From assembly GCA_907163375.1 (NCBI GenBank), contig CAJQUW010011017.1, forward strand, positions 1,072,528 to 1,136,527: a stretch of 64,000 bases of DNA, in the 5' to 3' direction. The translations under genes and the position numbers were made by a program. This document shows positions 1 to 9,973 of this stretch, one piece after another. The notes under the pieces are model-generated. The model was not told the DNA's origin, made no database searches, and saw nothing but the letters and a program-made list of their open reading frames with translations. This DNA comes from Prostheceraeus crozeri (taxonomy: Eukaryota; Platyhelminthes; Polycladida; Euryleptidae). Numbering within the stretch: position 1 is the first letter of the stretch; the number at the start of each line of letters is the position of its first letter.

Positions 1-319
1 ATTAAGAGGTTTCAGCCAAAGAGAATTTATTCGTTATTGTGCTGATGTGTTTTTGAGTGTCTTTTGGCTTTCACCATCAAAGAATATAGGAAATAATTTT
101 CTTGGAACAATTCTTCATTCGGTAAGGAACTGGAGCAAAGCGTAAGTGAAGCGAATGCAAAAAATAAGGCTAAGCGGAGTTGATTTGGAGGAGCACATCT
201 CTTTTACTAACATATGCTCAGTAAATTTTGCATTCTTTTGCTTACTTTTGCGAGGTCTCAGTCTACTCTAACGGTACATTCTATTTGACAGTTAAGTATT
301 GGATTGGGCTGACCGAAAC
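1..319. other. Unassigned AT-rich sequence
   Basis: No coding, RNA or repeat signature was recognised before the 3' end of the LINE relic that begins near position 320. Confidence 0.5.
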
Positions 320-625
320 ACAAATAATAATAATAGCTTTATTGTCAATACAACATAGGACAGAGTCTGTCATGTCAAATAACTGTGCAAGGGATGTGTG
401 TCTTTGTTCTTTGCTATTTTGTTGATTAGTTTGTTCACCGAATTTTGTAGCATAGTCCGACGGGGAACCTTGTTCGTGACACCAGCCCAACGGCGTGCGA
501 GGCGATCGAGTTTGTCCAATTTGTTAGTGTGCGGTGCGTAAATCACATGTGACAGGCCAACAACAAGAAATGTAACAGAAGACCAATCCAACGACAAGTC
601 AGCAGAGACGATACTACTTCTTTAC
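320..625 (-). pseudogene. LINE reverse transcriptase C-terminal end with 3' tail
   Basis: On the minus strand an open frame runs from about 625 to a stop at 370-372. It contains YAPHTNKLDKLDRLARRWAG followed by a basic segment and HPLHSYL. This pattern of a basic 'LDRLxRRxAG' helix and a late 'HPL' resembles the region after the palm/thumb of LINE reverse transcriptases. No catalytic motifs are present, so the copy is 5'-truncated. Past the stop the minus strand has AATAAAG and then an (ATT)n run at about 325-340, as expected for a polyadenylation signal and simple 3' tail. A host-gene 3' end is the alternative. Seen: the frame, signal and tail. Inferred: LINE identity. Confidence 0.45.
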
Positions 626-1090
626 ATGTCAAATTTTACAGCTTCCTAAGATGTTCTCTATTCTCAACACTATTGAAGCACAGTTTCAAGTAATGCACCC
701 TAGATATAGAGATTACTTCCAAACATCACGCTTTGATTATTATAGGGAGTCTTACTAGTCTTACTAGACTTAGATACAAACGTACTTTATCATGGGTTGC
801 ACATTATATAATGAGATATAATTGATATCATAATAATGATGAGATATAAATATCATTCTAATGGACTCATGAAGACCATACAAATCGATGAATGATTAAT
901 GCGATTGGAGTGCCGGTAAGCTACCATCCAATTAACTCTAAAAATTGAGTGATGTTGAATATGCACTTATGTCGAATGCACTCTTAAAACGAGAGGAAAA
1001 TTTATATAATATATAATTAATTGCGGTGTGCGGGAGGTTGTTCAGAATCGTCATCAGAAAAAATATGTCACTCCCTTCTTTATTCAGCCA
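626..1090. other. Unassigned AT-rich sequence
   Basis: Short local repeats of 'gagatataa' type occur near 810-850. Nothing else was recognised between the LINE relic and the tail of the Penelope-like element. Confidence 0.5.
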
Positions 1091-2075
1091 GAGTTTTGTG
1101 TTGTAAAAAATATATAATACATCACCCGACGTTTCAGCCGCCATGGCCTTTATCACGGGTAGGTGAGGAGGCATGTGCGGACAATGAATACACACAAATT
1201 TGAAACAATGAGATAAGTGACCGCTCAGTTCAGTTCATGTTTCTTGTTCATTTTCGGTTTTAATTTATCGATGTGATTAGCCTCTGAGATACGGGTTTTA
1301 AAAGGATTGTCAAGCTTATCAAAAAATTCTATTGAGAAATTGATAATATTCATATTAACGTCATTATGTTTAATAGAGTCATGAACCGACAACGCACTTT
1401 TGGAGGATTTAAGTTTAAGGCTTTTATTGTGTTCTTGAAAGCGAATATTGAAAGGCCTATTGGTAGAACCAAAGTAAGTGTCACCGCAGAAGTTACAGAG
1501 GAATCGACACAATACGTATCTGTCACTGCAATTGTAGTAAGTTGGAAGAGATTTGCAGACGTCACAGGAACAGTCGCAGTGAAATTTACAGTTATTCAAG
1601 TAATTGGCTAGAGATTTTCCAGGTTTATTGGCTATTCTGATGGATATATCGTATTTCTTAGTCGTGCGGGTCAAGCGTCTGAAACATTTGATACTAACAA
1701 AGTCCAAGGATACACTGTTCATTTTCTCTTGACGCTCTGGGTTTTTTGTTTTTTCTGTTCATAATTGTCAAAGTCCTTCTGACTGTATCCATTATTTTTT
1801 AGTCTGTTGGTAAGTATCGGGGTACACTCATTGTATAGATCCTCATCGGAGCATCTATCTTTGTCATACTGAAAGCTGCTGCATACAAAATTAGATTTAA
1901 CATGGGAGGGTACCCTACTTTTAATGTACAGAGTAATGCCTGAATAGAATTCTTTACTATACCATCTGTAGTGAACTTTACAGTTGGATACATAAATGGA
2001 GAGGTCGAGGAAATTTAGAGCATCTTTGTCAGAAAGCGACAGTAAACTCCATAGCACTATTAACCGAATTAAAGA
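1090..2075 (-). mobile_element. Penelope-like element, 5'-truncated, with GIY-YIG endonuclease
   Basis: Two adjacent minus-strand frames make up the C-terminal half of a PLE protein. The upstream one (2075 to about 1722) has the RT thumb-like segment LNFLDLSIYV and then HYRWYSKEFYSG. The downstream one (1722-1225) has a Cys cluster CDCSCDVCKSL, the GIY-YIG-type segment CNFCGDTYFGSTNRPF with IRFQEH, and the late Glu region SEANHIDKLKP. PLEs pair a telomerase-like RT with this endonuclease for insertion. The RT core is missing and one frame change separates the two parts, so the copy is dead. The minus-strand 3' region (1131-1156) holds a GAAAC-containing tail motif discussed under findings. 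Family is confident; boundaries are approximate. Confidence 0.8.
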
Positions 2076-2079
2076 CATA

Positions 2080-2726
2080 TAATATGATAATTATTCTATA
2101 ACAATAATAATATATAGAAAAATTTCGGAATATTGACAATTATAGAAAGTGTCCATTGTGTCTTCGACAAGAAAGCATATTTTGTTGGCATATGCTTCAT
2201 TGTTTGATTTCTTTTAACTGATGACGCTCGATGAATTATGATGCTAGAGAAGTAGACGAGACAGCCTGTAATTTTGACAAGTGCATGATTCTGATATTAA
2301 CTGATTACCTGAGCCAAAATTCAATTCCCTGCAGCGGCGTATCTTGTCGATAATCAAACTCAGCATGCTGTAATTTAACTAACGGACAAGCTTCCACTTT
2401 TGCTGTCATCAATATTGTGGACACAGTTGTCGGCATTTGAAATTCAACTATTTAGCGACATCAGACTGACCCAGTGGTCCCATGTCTCAATAGTTAAGGA
2501 CTAGTTATCAGGGGATAAGAGATTCGTATGTGAACATAAATAATGAGTCACTGAAGAGGGCAGAATGAGCTCTATCTCTAAGAATCACAGCCTCAAAACT
2601 CAAGATATCCTGCTCTATACAGCCCAAATATTTTCAGTTACTGGTACAGGTCATTGGTAAGAATGATTGAGTAGGTAATATGACATTAGCAGGGACTTTT
2701 GAGGGCAACAATGTAGGAATGCCATA
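2080..2726. other. Unassigned sequence
   Basis: No ORF with recognisable content and no clear repeat was found. The right end merges into the flank of the hairpin at 2727-2797. Confidence 0.5.
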
Positions 2727-2797
2727 TGAGATTTCAAGGTAAGTAATGTACAAATCAGAGGCCGCCGATTTGTCCATTACTTACCGAGAAATCTCAT
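2727..2797. repeat. Short inverted repeat (hairpin), MITE-like
   Basis: The left arm 2727-2756 and right arm 2767-2797 are near-complementary around a 10-nt GC-rich loop (agaggccgcc). Related flanking words ('caatgtagg', 'gagggc') recur at 2701-2720 and 3037-3075, so the hairpin may be the core of a roughly 0.4-kb MITE. No TSD was identified. Confidence 0.45.
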
Positions 2798-3130
2798 GTG
2801 TCATTTGCATTGTCTACTTATACTGTATACATCTACATCTATCCATAGACTTCCTGTAACAGAACATTCTTCTACAATTTAGAAGTCTATGATCTTAGCA
2901 GTAACTTCTATGTTATAAATATTGAAAAATGACAGCAGGGTAATGCCATTGCTGCCTGCTGACAGCAGGCAACAGTGTACAAACTGCCATTATTCCTATA
3001 TCATTGCACCATTGATTTAGAAATATAAGTAGACAATGTAGGGCATTTGAGGGCGCTGAACATGTCCTACATTGTGTTTAGGTTCGTATATCTTCCTTAA
3101 TTAAAATACTGAACCACTATTTACCGGTTT

Positions 3131-3323
3131 GGCATATTGCAGTTCAGAATAAAGAACGTAGATATATGAAAAACATTTTAATCATTCCATTTAAGTCCAA
3201 ATTTGAATTAGAATTCTATGATGTTGAACAGCAATATGCTTCGTGGGTATATTGCGGTTCAATAGTAGCATATTGCAGTTCAGTTACATAGAAAACCGAA
3301 ACACAATGATATTGCAGTTCAGA
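3131..3323 (+). repeat. Clustered 14-nt word 'atattgcagttcag'
   Basis: The word or a one-base variant occurs at about 3134-3147, 3249-3262, 3270-3283 and 3310-3323, spaced irregularly in otherwise AT-rich sequence. This is more than expected by chance, but it is not a regular tandem array. Confidence 0.4.
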
Positions 3324-3329
3324 CTATGT

Positions 3330-5106
3330 TAATACTATTATGCGTAATTGAAATGAACTGGGCAGCAATGATATGAATACATAAGCAGATATACGCTGTT
3401 GTATACGCTGCGGGATACATTGTTGCCTTCTTTTTCCACATTGTACTATAGCTAAATTACGCACAATAAGCTGATAACAACCAAACCGAGTTTCTATCTA
3501 TCACTGTCTGTTCGATCTATCCTTTGAAAATTTGGAATGGATATGGATAATATATGGGACATATATGGACATTCGAAACGCTATATATTAATTTGATCCA
3601 CAAGTCGTATTTTTTATTGGTATTCTCAGATGAAGGCGAGATCGTGCTCAATAGCTCATTCCACGAGAGTACATTCGCTCGAAGATATACAACATCATCA
3701 CCAGGTGTACCACAATATCATCACCCCGCAATTATTTGCATATCATGCGAAGTGAATGCAAAAGGGGGACAGCATTTTGACATGTAAATGCTGTAGTTCG
3801 ACGGTATTTTGACTTATAGTGACCGGCGCTGTTCTAAACTACAAAGCTGAGACAACGCAACAATCTCGATTCTCGATGACCATATTAATTCAATGTCTGG
3901 CAATTTATCCATGTTCATCTTTAGAGATTCACAATTCGCGAATTACGGAGGGTACGCAGATGAACAAACGCAACTCAACGCTTTCTTTAAAAATCGAGTG
4001 CGAAAATGTGTTGTTAGCATGTCTGCCTCATTCGCTGAATTCTGATAAATTTGAAGATGGATAAGAAAACTGAAAAGTACCGCCATCGGACTTTGTATTA
4101 TCATCATAGTCAGGACTGAAACGATTCCTAAATAAAAAGCGCATCAGCTGATGCTTTTTTTCCATTCCAGTTTGATATTTACACCTTCCCCTCGGCTGAA
4201 CAAAACAGAATCCGTCCTGCTTCAATTTCCACTATGCACGCCATGCGGATGGTGTTTGAGAATAAAAAGTGCGCACCTTGCGTGCCAACTGCATCAGGCA
4301 GGGGTTAAAACTCATGAGATATTCAATATCAATTCAAACTAACTTCATCAACTCTTTCCCAGCGATATTTCGCGCTTGTAACATGTTGTGTACTGTTTTG
4401 ACAGTTGCTTCTGACGAATTGTTGATGAATGAACGACCTCCAGCATTTTAAAACACATTGAAAGCGTCTAAGTTGAAGATAATAATTTGCAGGCCAATTA
4501 AGATAGACTGACAGAGGCACAGGTTTGAACACTTTACAATTCCGACTTAATTTAACGTATTCTACGTCCTTATGACTTCAATGCTTTCGTGAAATGTCTA
4601 CCGGTTATTGATTGGTCAGCTTCACTCCACACGGGATTCTCCGTTTGTTATTTTACCTCAGCTTGCATAGCAGGAGTTCAACATCTGGTCTGAGGAGCTA
4701 GGTATGAATTCACTCCTTATATGGTGATAAAAAATCATCTCAGTGTTGTCAGAAATTGAATTAGTTCTGTACGCTTGCCAGTCCATAATCAGTCACTTTT
4801 ATCTGGTTGAAAATTTCTCAACACTGTCATTTCATTATTCTAAGTTCACGGAAAAGTGTCAGGGTTATGGTAGGTCATTCCATTCATTCCAACGTAGAAA
4901 TCCGACACAATACATCAGGGGGGACAAGGATTTTTGTGGCATACGAGGGTAATAAGGAAGCCTTTCTAAAACATTTGCAGATGAAGTAATTAAGCATAGT
5001 CCAGGAAAAAAGGATAAAATCCTAGTTTCCAAGTTTCCATATTCCTAAGTTTTATTATTGCCGTGACAGAGGCTGCTGATGTGTCAGACAACGACCCTAC
5101 CTGGTT
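3330..5106. other. Unassigned sequence
   Basis: Open frames here are short and lack recognisable motifs. I see no splice-bounded exon, SINE head or inverted repeat that I can defend. Confidence 0.45.
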
Positions 5107-5690
5107 ATGATCGCCTGCATCCATGTCTCTGCGTGTATTGTTTCTTATTTAGTGGACATAGGAGAACTATACATAATTCGGAAGATGATGTTCATTTTTA
5201 AGAAACATGACACTGAATTCCGAGAATTGTGTGATGAGAGATGGCTGTCAGATTCGGCCTTTCTTGCAGATATCACAGTATATCTTAATCATTTTAAATT
5301 GTAGATACAATGGGATCAATGGTCAATGGGATCAATGAATGACAGATTTTTTCTCCTGTATCAAAACCTAATAACTGAAAATGCAATTGCTTGAATCACA
5401 GTTAGCGGTTTCAGATTTGTTTCCGACATGTAAAACCAATGTTGCTACTGAAGGTCGAGTGCCCGGTTTTTCTCAAGACAAAGCGATTGCGTCAGGAAAT
5501 GGACAGCCGCTTCCAGATAAGAGATCTGTCAGAATTTGAACTATTCAGAGATCCTTTTTCGGCTGAAATCGAAACTGGTGCATCAGATTTGAAGTTGGAC
5601 CTAACTGACATTAAGTCAGCAGACTCGGAAAGGCTTCCACTAGCTGATTTATCTTTAAATATTAAATCACTTCGATAAAATGACCTACAA
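5107..5690 (+). pseudogene. hAT transposase relic (FAM200/ZBED5/EPM2AIP1-like)
   Basis: The first open part (to 5304) ends in ELCDERWLSDSAFLADITVY and HFKL. The second (about 5439-5678) has RQEMDSRFQIRDLSEFELF, RDPFSAEIETGASDLKLDL and a DLTDIKS segment. In hAT transposases related to vertebrate FAM200, ZBED5 and EPM2AIP1, a 'LCDExWLxDLAFLVDIT.HLN' segment is followed after about 100 residues by 'FELFxxPFxVxxxxxxxxLQLELxDLQ', in this order and spacing. The linker is frame-broken, and both the BED finger side and the C-terminal dimerisation end are not visible, so this is a fragment of a dead autonomous hAT. No matching terminal repeats were found nearby. Confidence 0.6.
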
Positions 5691-5848
5691 CACAGCAACT
5701 AAGAAGAATTTCAAGCTATTGCATAATTAATTTTTTTATTAATTCAGAAGATCTCGCAAAATTGATCGGTGTCTAAGTGTGTGATACAAAAGACCCAGCT
5801 GTGCCATCAACACAGAGTGGGTTTTCATTCCAGTCCTACTAACTTGAT

Positions 5849-6036
5849 GAAAAAATTTTCAAAACCAAGGTATTCTTTCCCGAAGTATTTATGCCACAAT
5901 AATTAAAAATTCGATACAGTAGATAACAGTTACCCTTCACTTCGTAGGCAACTGTGAAGCTTTTATCTACTGCATCGAAATATAATTATTGCGGCATAAA
6001 TACTTCGAGAGAGAATACTTTGGTTTCGAAAATTTC
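5849..6036. repeat. Foldback element with about 78-bp arms
   Basis: The left arm 5849-5927 and right arm 5961-6036 are about 90% complementary, separated by a 33-nt loop that itself contains the small inverted pair cttcac/gtgaag. The right-arm copy includes 'gcggcataaatacttcga' and the left arm its complement with a few changes. No coding sequence lies inside. It is compact enough to form one hairpin if transcribed. Confidence 0.7.
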
Positions 6037-6039
6037 TGG

Positions 6040-7548
6040 ATATGGTCCTCCCTGTCACTGCCATTACTTATAACTTAATAAAACAGGGACAAAATTAGTG
6101 GTGTTTATCGATCGGTTCCAAAATGCCGCATGTGTACACAGAAGCAGTTTTGTGCTGTTTAAAGACAAAAATCGTCAATAACTGTCGTGATTAACCGACT
6201 AATACTCGATCTAATTTCAAAAATCAAGCTCCTTTCTGGGCTCTTTCTATGTTTATCATTCTTTGGGATACTATTTTTCGCCGGTGTGACGTCAACATTG
6301 CTTCGCAACTAAAAGAGCGTGAGACTTGCGACTTCGAGAGTTATGGGATATGGGTTAAACTGAGTTGTGGACTATGGTATAACAGTATGGTACTCGTAGA
6401 TAAGGTTAGTCTAGATAAAAATTGTATGCTTGAGGCAGCATCTTGTATTGATATCAACAATTAGTAAGCCTGATACATGAAATGCAAAAAGCTACATTCC
6501 GAATTAGAATTTAATGTTGACATAATATCACAGAGATAAGTATAGGCATAGGTAGTCATGTTATTTGAGATTGTGACACGTGCATACTGCATTAAAAACT
6601 AACGCTCTAAATTACGTGCAGAATATACACGCATCTAGGTATAACTAATAAATTTCCATAATTGTGAAGAAATTTCAATTTAATCCAAGACTTATTTGGA
6701 AGTCATGTGATGAAATTTAATATTAAAACATGAAAATAAAGATGAGAAAACGAAGTCAGTCAGATTTTTCTTGGCTTCAGCACAAGAGATGCAGCATCTG
6801 GTATTGGAGAGATTCACCATAATTTATAACTGTCCGTATACTGTCAACAATTCTGCTTTGACTATAATGCTGAGTTATGGTGTTTCGAGGAATGTTTCCA
6901 TTTGTCACGTTCATCTTCGTCTGCGTTCATCTGCCGTTGGAATTATAATAACAAGTCGATGTCCAGCTATAATTGTACTATCTAAGAATACTTTCCACTT
7001 CAATTGACTTGAATTAAATATTTTACCTAAATGTTAGCCTATTAGGGGTATTTCGCAGTTTATTGATATAATCTTGAAAATCCACGCAACGATCTCAGAG
7101 ACTAGCTGATTATCTTATATTTCTATACAAAATATTGGATATTCAATCATGCCTGTAAAATTGAAACCGAAAATTGATGTCAGTTGATTTATAATCGAGG
7201 AATATCGTGACAGTTGATGAAGTGTCAGTTGTCTGTCTAATGCGCTCTATTTTTACATGGAGTTTGATCGCAATTTTAGACAACTTATTGCGGTCCAGGG
7301 TCGAACATGGAAGTGGTCCATTAGCTACGCAGTTATTAGGAATTTCTATTTTTCCAATCGTGGTCGTAAACTGGCTTGGTCAAAGATAGTCCGAAGGTGA
7401 CGTTTCACTTTATTACGCCTCCATAATATTTCACAAAAGGGAGATGATGTACATCGCATATTACGTTAGAGCTAAAATAAGTTCTACAGGAAAGTAACGT
7501 TTTCAAGATAATTGATTCAACGGATTCCTATGTGTATTAGTGATCTTG
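6040..7548. other. Unassigned sequence
   Basis: Only short open frames without recognisable domains. No defensible repeat, SINE or splice-bounded exon up to the TSD of the hAT element. Confidence 0.45.
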
Positions 7549-7944
7549 ATTATGTGTAGGGTTGCACCGGATAGTAGTTTTGCTATCCGTTAACCGGATA
7601 GTTGTCTATCCGATGCCCGATACCGAACTATTATAACCAACCATTATGTAATGACATTGTGGATCGTACATTTACACGCATGTTGATCGCCTTTACCTCA
7701 GATATCCATTATTTGAAATAGAGAGAAATTGAATTAATATCATTTCAAGCACAGGCTTCTCTCATTTATTGACAAAGAAAGCGTTTATTTTCAAGCGCGA
7801 GATCTTTTGGCCTACATCGCAGGCTATACTGAAGCGACTGCACTGTGTAGCCGCAGCAGTATGTATGTTATGAAGAGTCCACATACTTGTCCATGGCATT
7901 CTACAATCTTTATGAAATATGTAAATATGTATATATATATATAT

Positions 7945-8930
7945 GCTCCATGGAACTATAAGATGGCCGCCATTCGTTCTTTATTTTACAGGGCCAAACG
8001 CATTTCAACTAATAGTGAATTATACGAGAAATCATGTCAAAAAATTATAGAAATTTTCCTTGATAATGGCTACAGTAAAAATGTTATCTTACAAGTAAAG
8101 AAGAGAGTGGAAACTCAAGTTGAGAAAAATAAAGACAGAGATAACAACGAACAAAGTAAAAAAGCTATCTATTGGCTGCTTCCTTACATTCAAGGTAAAG
8201 AAAAGCTAATCAAAGATAAGATTCATCAAATTAACAGAAATCTACCGGAAAATATTGTTATACGAATATACGAACGGCTTTCCGAGTGAATAAAACCAGT
8301 ATGTTTTTCCACAACAAGGACAGAATCCACCCGACATTGAAATCACAATGTGTATATAAATACGAATGCAAAGACTGCAAACAGGTCTATATCGGGGAGA
8401 CGTCACGGCAACTGGCTACTAGAATGAATGAACACATAAAGGGCTATCCTGTACCAACCGAAATCACGATGCATTCACATGAAATCGATGAAAACAATTT
8501 TTCTGTTATCGCTGTGTCACAATGGCATAAAATTTTAGAAACCATTTGTCTGAAAGATGCTCAGAATTGCATGAATGAAATAGATAGTTCATTTCCATTA
8601 TTGTTAGATTTGTGAACTTTAATTTGATTTTGTCTAATTTCTTTATTCTATTTACAGAGTGTATTATTGTGCTTCTATGGTGACATTGCAGAAATCTCTA
8701 TGCCATGACCTTTCGCGAGCTTCACGTCTGAACTTTGCCTTCACACTCGAGTTTCCAGCAGTCAAATAGTGATTTGTGTTAAAACCGTCAATTTTGTGAA
8801 TTTTTAATGATTTTGTGTATAAGGCTTGTAACAGTGTTCTTTTAGCTTTCCGCTGACGAAGGAGAATAAACTTGCTCTGAAACGCGTACGGAACTCAGAT
8901 TTTTTGATTTTCACAAAATATTATGTGGGC
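7945..8930 (+). mobile_element. Penelope-like element fragment (RT C-terminus, linker, GIY-YIG)
   Basis: Similarity starts at APWNYKMAAIRSLFYRAKRI, the segment after the RT thumb in PLEs, and continues through a Lys-rich linker and NRNLPENIVIRIYERLSE (to 8287). After one frame change, a 109-codon frame (8286-8615) carries CVYKYECKDCKQVYIGET, then RQLATRMNEH and a late ETICLKD. These match a GIY-YIG endonuclease preceded by its Cys-containing lead-in; the E of ETICLKD is probably the metal-binding Glu. The RT palm is absent (5' truncation). The 3' region has a hammerhead-like core at 8853-8883, then a T-rich end. The copy sits inside the hAT element at 7557-9128 and is therefore younger than it. 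Confidence 0.8.
8853..8883 (+). ncRNA. Hammerhead-ribozyme-like core in PLE tail
   Basis: CTGACGA (8853-8859) fits the hammerhead box CUGANGA. It is followed by 19 nt able to form a bulged 4-bp stem (AG-g-AG with CTCT), and then GAAAC (8879-8883). PLEs are known to carry hammerhead motifs in their terminal repeats. The helix III/cleavage-site side (normally GUH) is not convincing here, so activity is not claimed. Confidence 0.35.
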
Positions 8931-9241
8931 ATATATTTCTTAAATATATTTCTTTAAAATTCGAATTGTTTTTACTTTGAAACAATTATCTTTGAAAATG
9001 AAAACATCAGTTATCATCTAGGCTATAATACTATAATGAAATTTACGTCGTATGTCAATTAACTGCCAATGAATATGTTAAGTTTTCATAGATGCACTCT
9101 CCGGTACCGGATATCCAGTGCCACCCTAATTATGTGAAAACAAAAATACATTTTAAAACCACATGTATATGGCCTCCATAACAATCATATGAATATGAAT
9201 CAAGCATTATATTATTAACCAAACAGCCACATTGAAGAATC

Positions 9242-9873
9242 CTTTTTCGTTATCAATATTAAACCTAAACTACCAATAATGCATCAGACACGGTAGTCGT
9301 ATAATTACATGAAACTGTGTATTACTTATTCATACATTGTTATCATATAAAGCAGAATTAGTTTTGGAGCATCTTTGTACAGTATGGGAAAATTATCTTT
9401 CATTGATATCAAAAAATAAAACTATGTTCAGGCAGTCGAGAGAAATAAAGAGAGAGCGTTACGCACACAAGCGTTGGTACTACTTCATATTTAATCAATT
9501 TTTGAAGCGATTATTTTACAATATCGGACTTTTATCAGACGTCACAAAAGTCGCGCGACTTGCATTTAGATTTGAAATCACATATCAAGTTGCGACAACG
9601 TATGATGTGTGTGCGATAACCAGATCTACTTATTGCTATAGTTTATGTCTGCATGCGAAAAGAAAACTTATCATTAAGTCATGGACATGTTTATCTGATA
9701 TCATAAGTTGCATTTACAGTGCATCGTTCAAAATACTCGTCTAAGAATTCAAAACAACGCCTAGTATTGTTCAGCCTACGCTATTCTAAGCATACTATCA
9801 GTAAATGCACCAAACTCGCTAATCACAGGATCAATCCCGGGATCAGAAAAAAGTCGGGATTTTGAAACCCTAG
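9242..9873. repeat. Dispersed 0.64-kb repeat, copy 1
   Basis: About 630 bp match 24030-24672 in the same orientation with roughly 90% or better identity by eye, including ORF-like stretches that are not conserved as protein. The right end, reverse-complemented, reads ctagggtttcaaaatcccg, which looks like a hAT terminal repeat. The left end is not preserved in this copy. Confidence 0.65.
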
Positions 9874-9884
9874 TATCGACGCAG

Positions 9885-9973
9885 ATTGAACAAAGTGCGG
9901 GACTTCTTGGAATAGCCGGCACAGTGGTTGTATTTGCTGTTTCTTTCCCATGGTCACTTGAAGGAGGAGCCCG
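9885..9973 (+). CDS. Candidate internal exon (unidentified host protein)
   Basis: An 89-bp segment preceded by 'gacgcag' and followed by a strong donor, CCG|gtaagt at 9974. In one frame it reads IEQSAGLLGIAGTVVVFAV and then SFPWSLEGGA, with a hydrophobic run that could be membrane-embedded. The upstream polypyrimidine tract is weak and lies in the end of the neighbouring repeat, which argues against it. No family is recognised and no partner exon was found nearby. Confidence 0.2.

Larger units (their letters stand above)
7557..9128. mobile_element. Non-autonomous hAT-like element containing a nested PLE
   Basis: The left end reads tagggttgcaccggata and the right end, reverse-complemented, reads tagggtggcactggata (15 of 17 matching). 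The element is bounded by a perfect 8-bp TSD, attatgtg, at 7549-7556 and 9129-9136. An 8-bp TSD and a TAGGG-type inverted end are hallmarks of hAT elements. No hAT transposase is visible. About 1 kb of the 1572 bp is a later Penelope-like insertion (about 7945-8930), leaving a short non-autonomous core. Confidence 0.75.
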
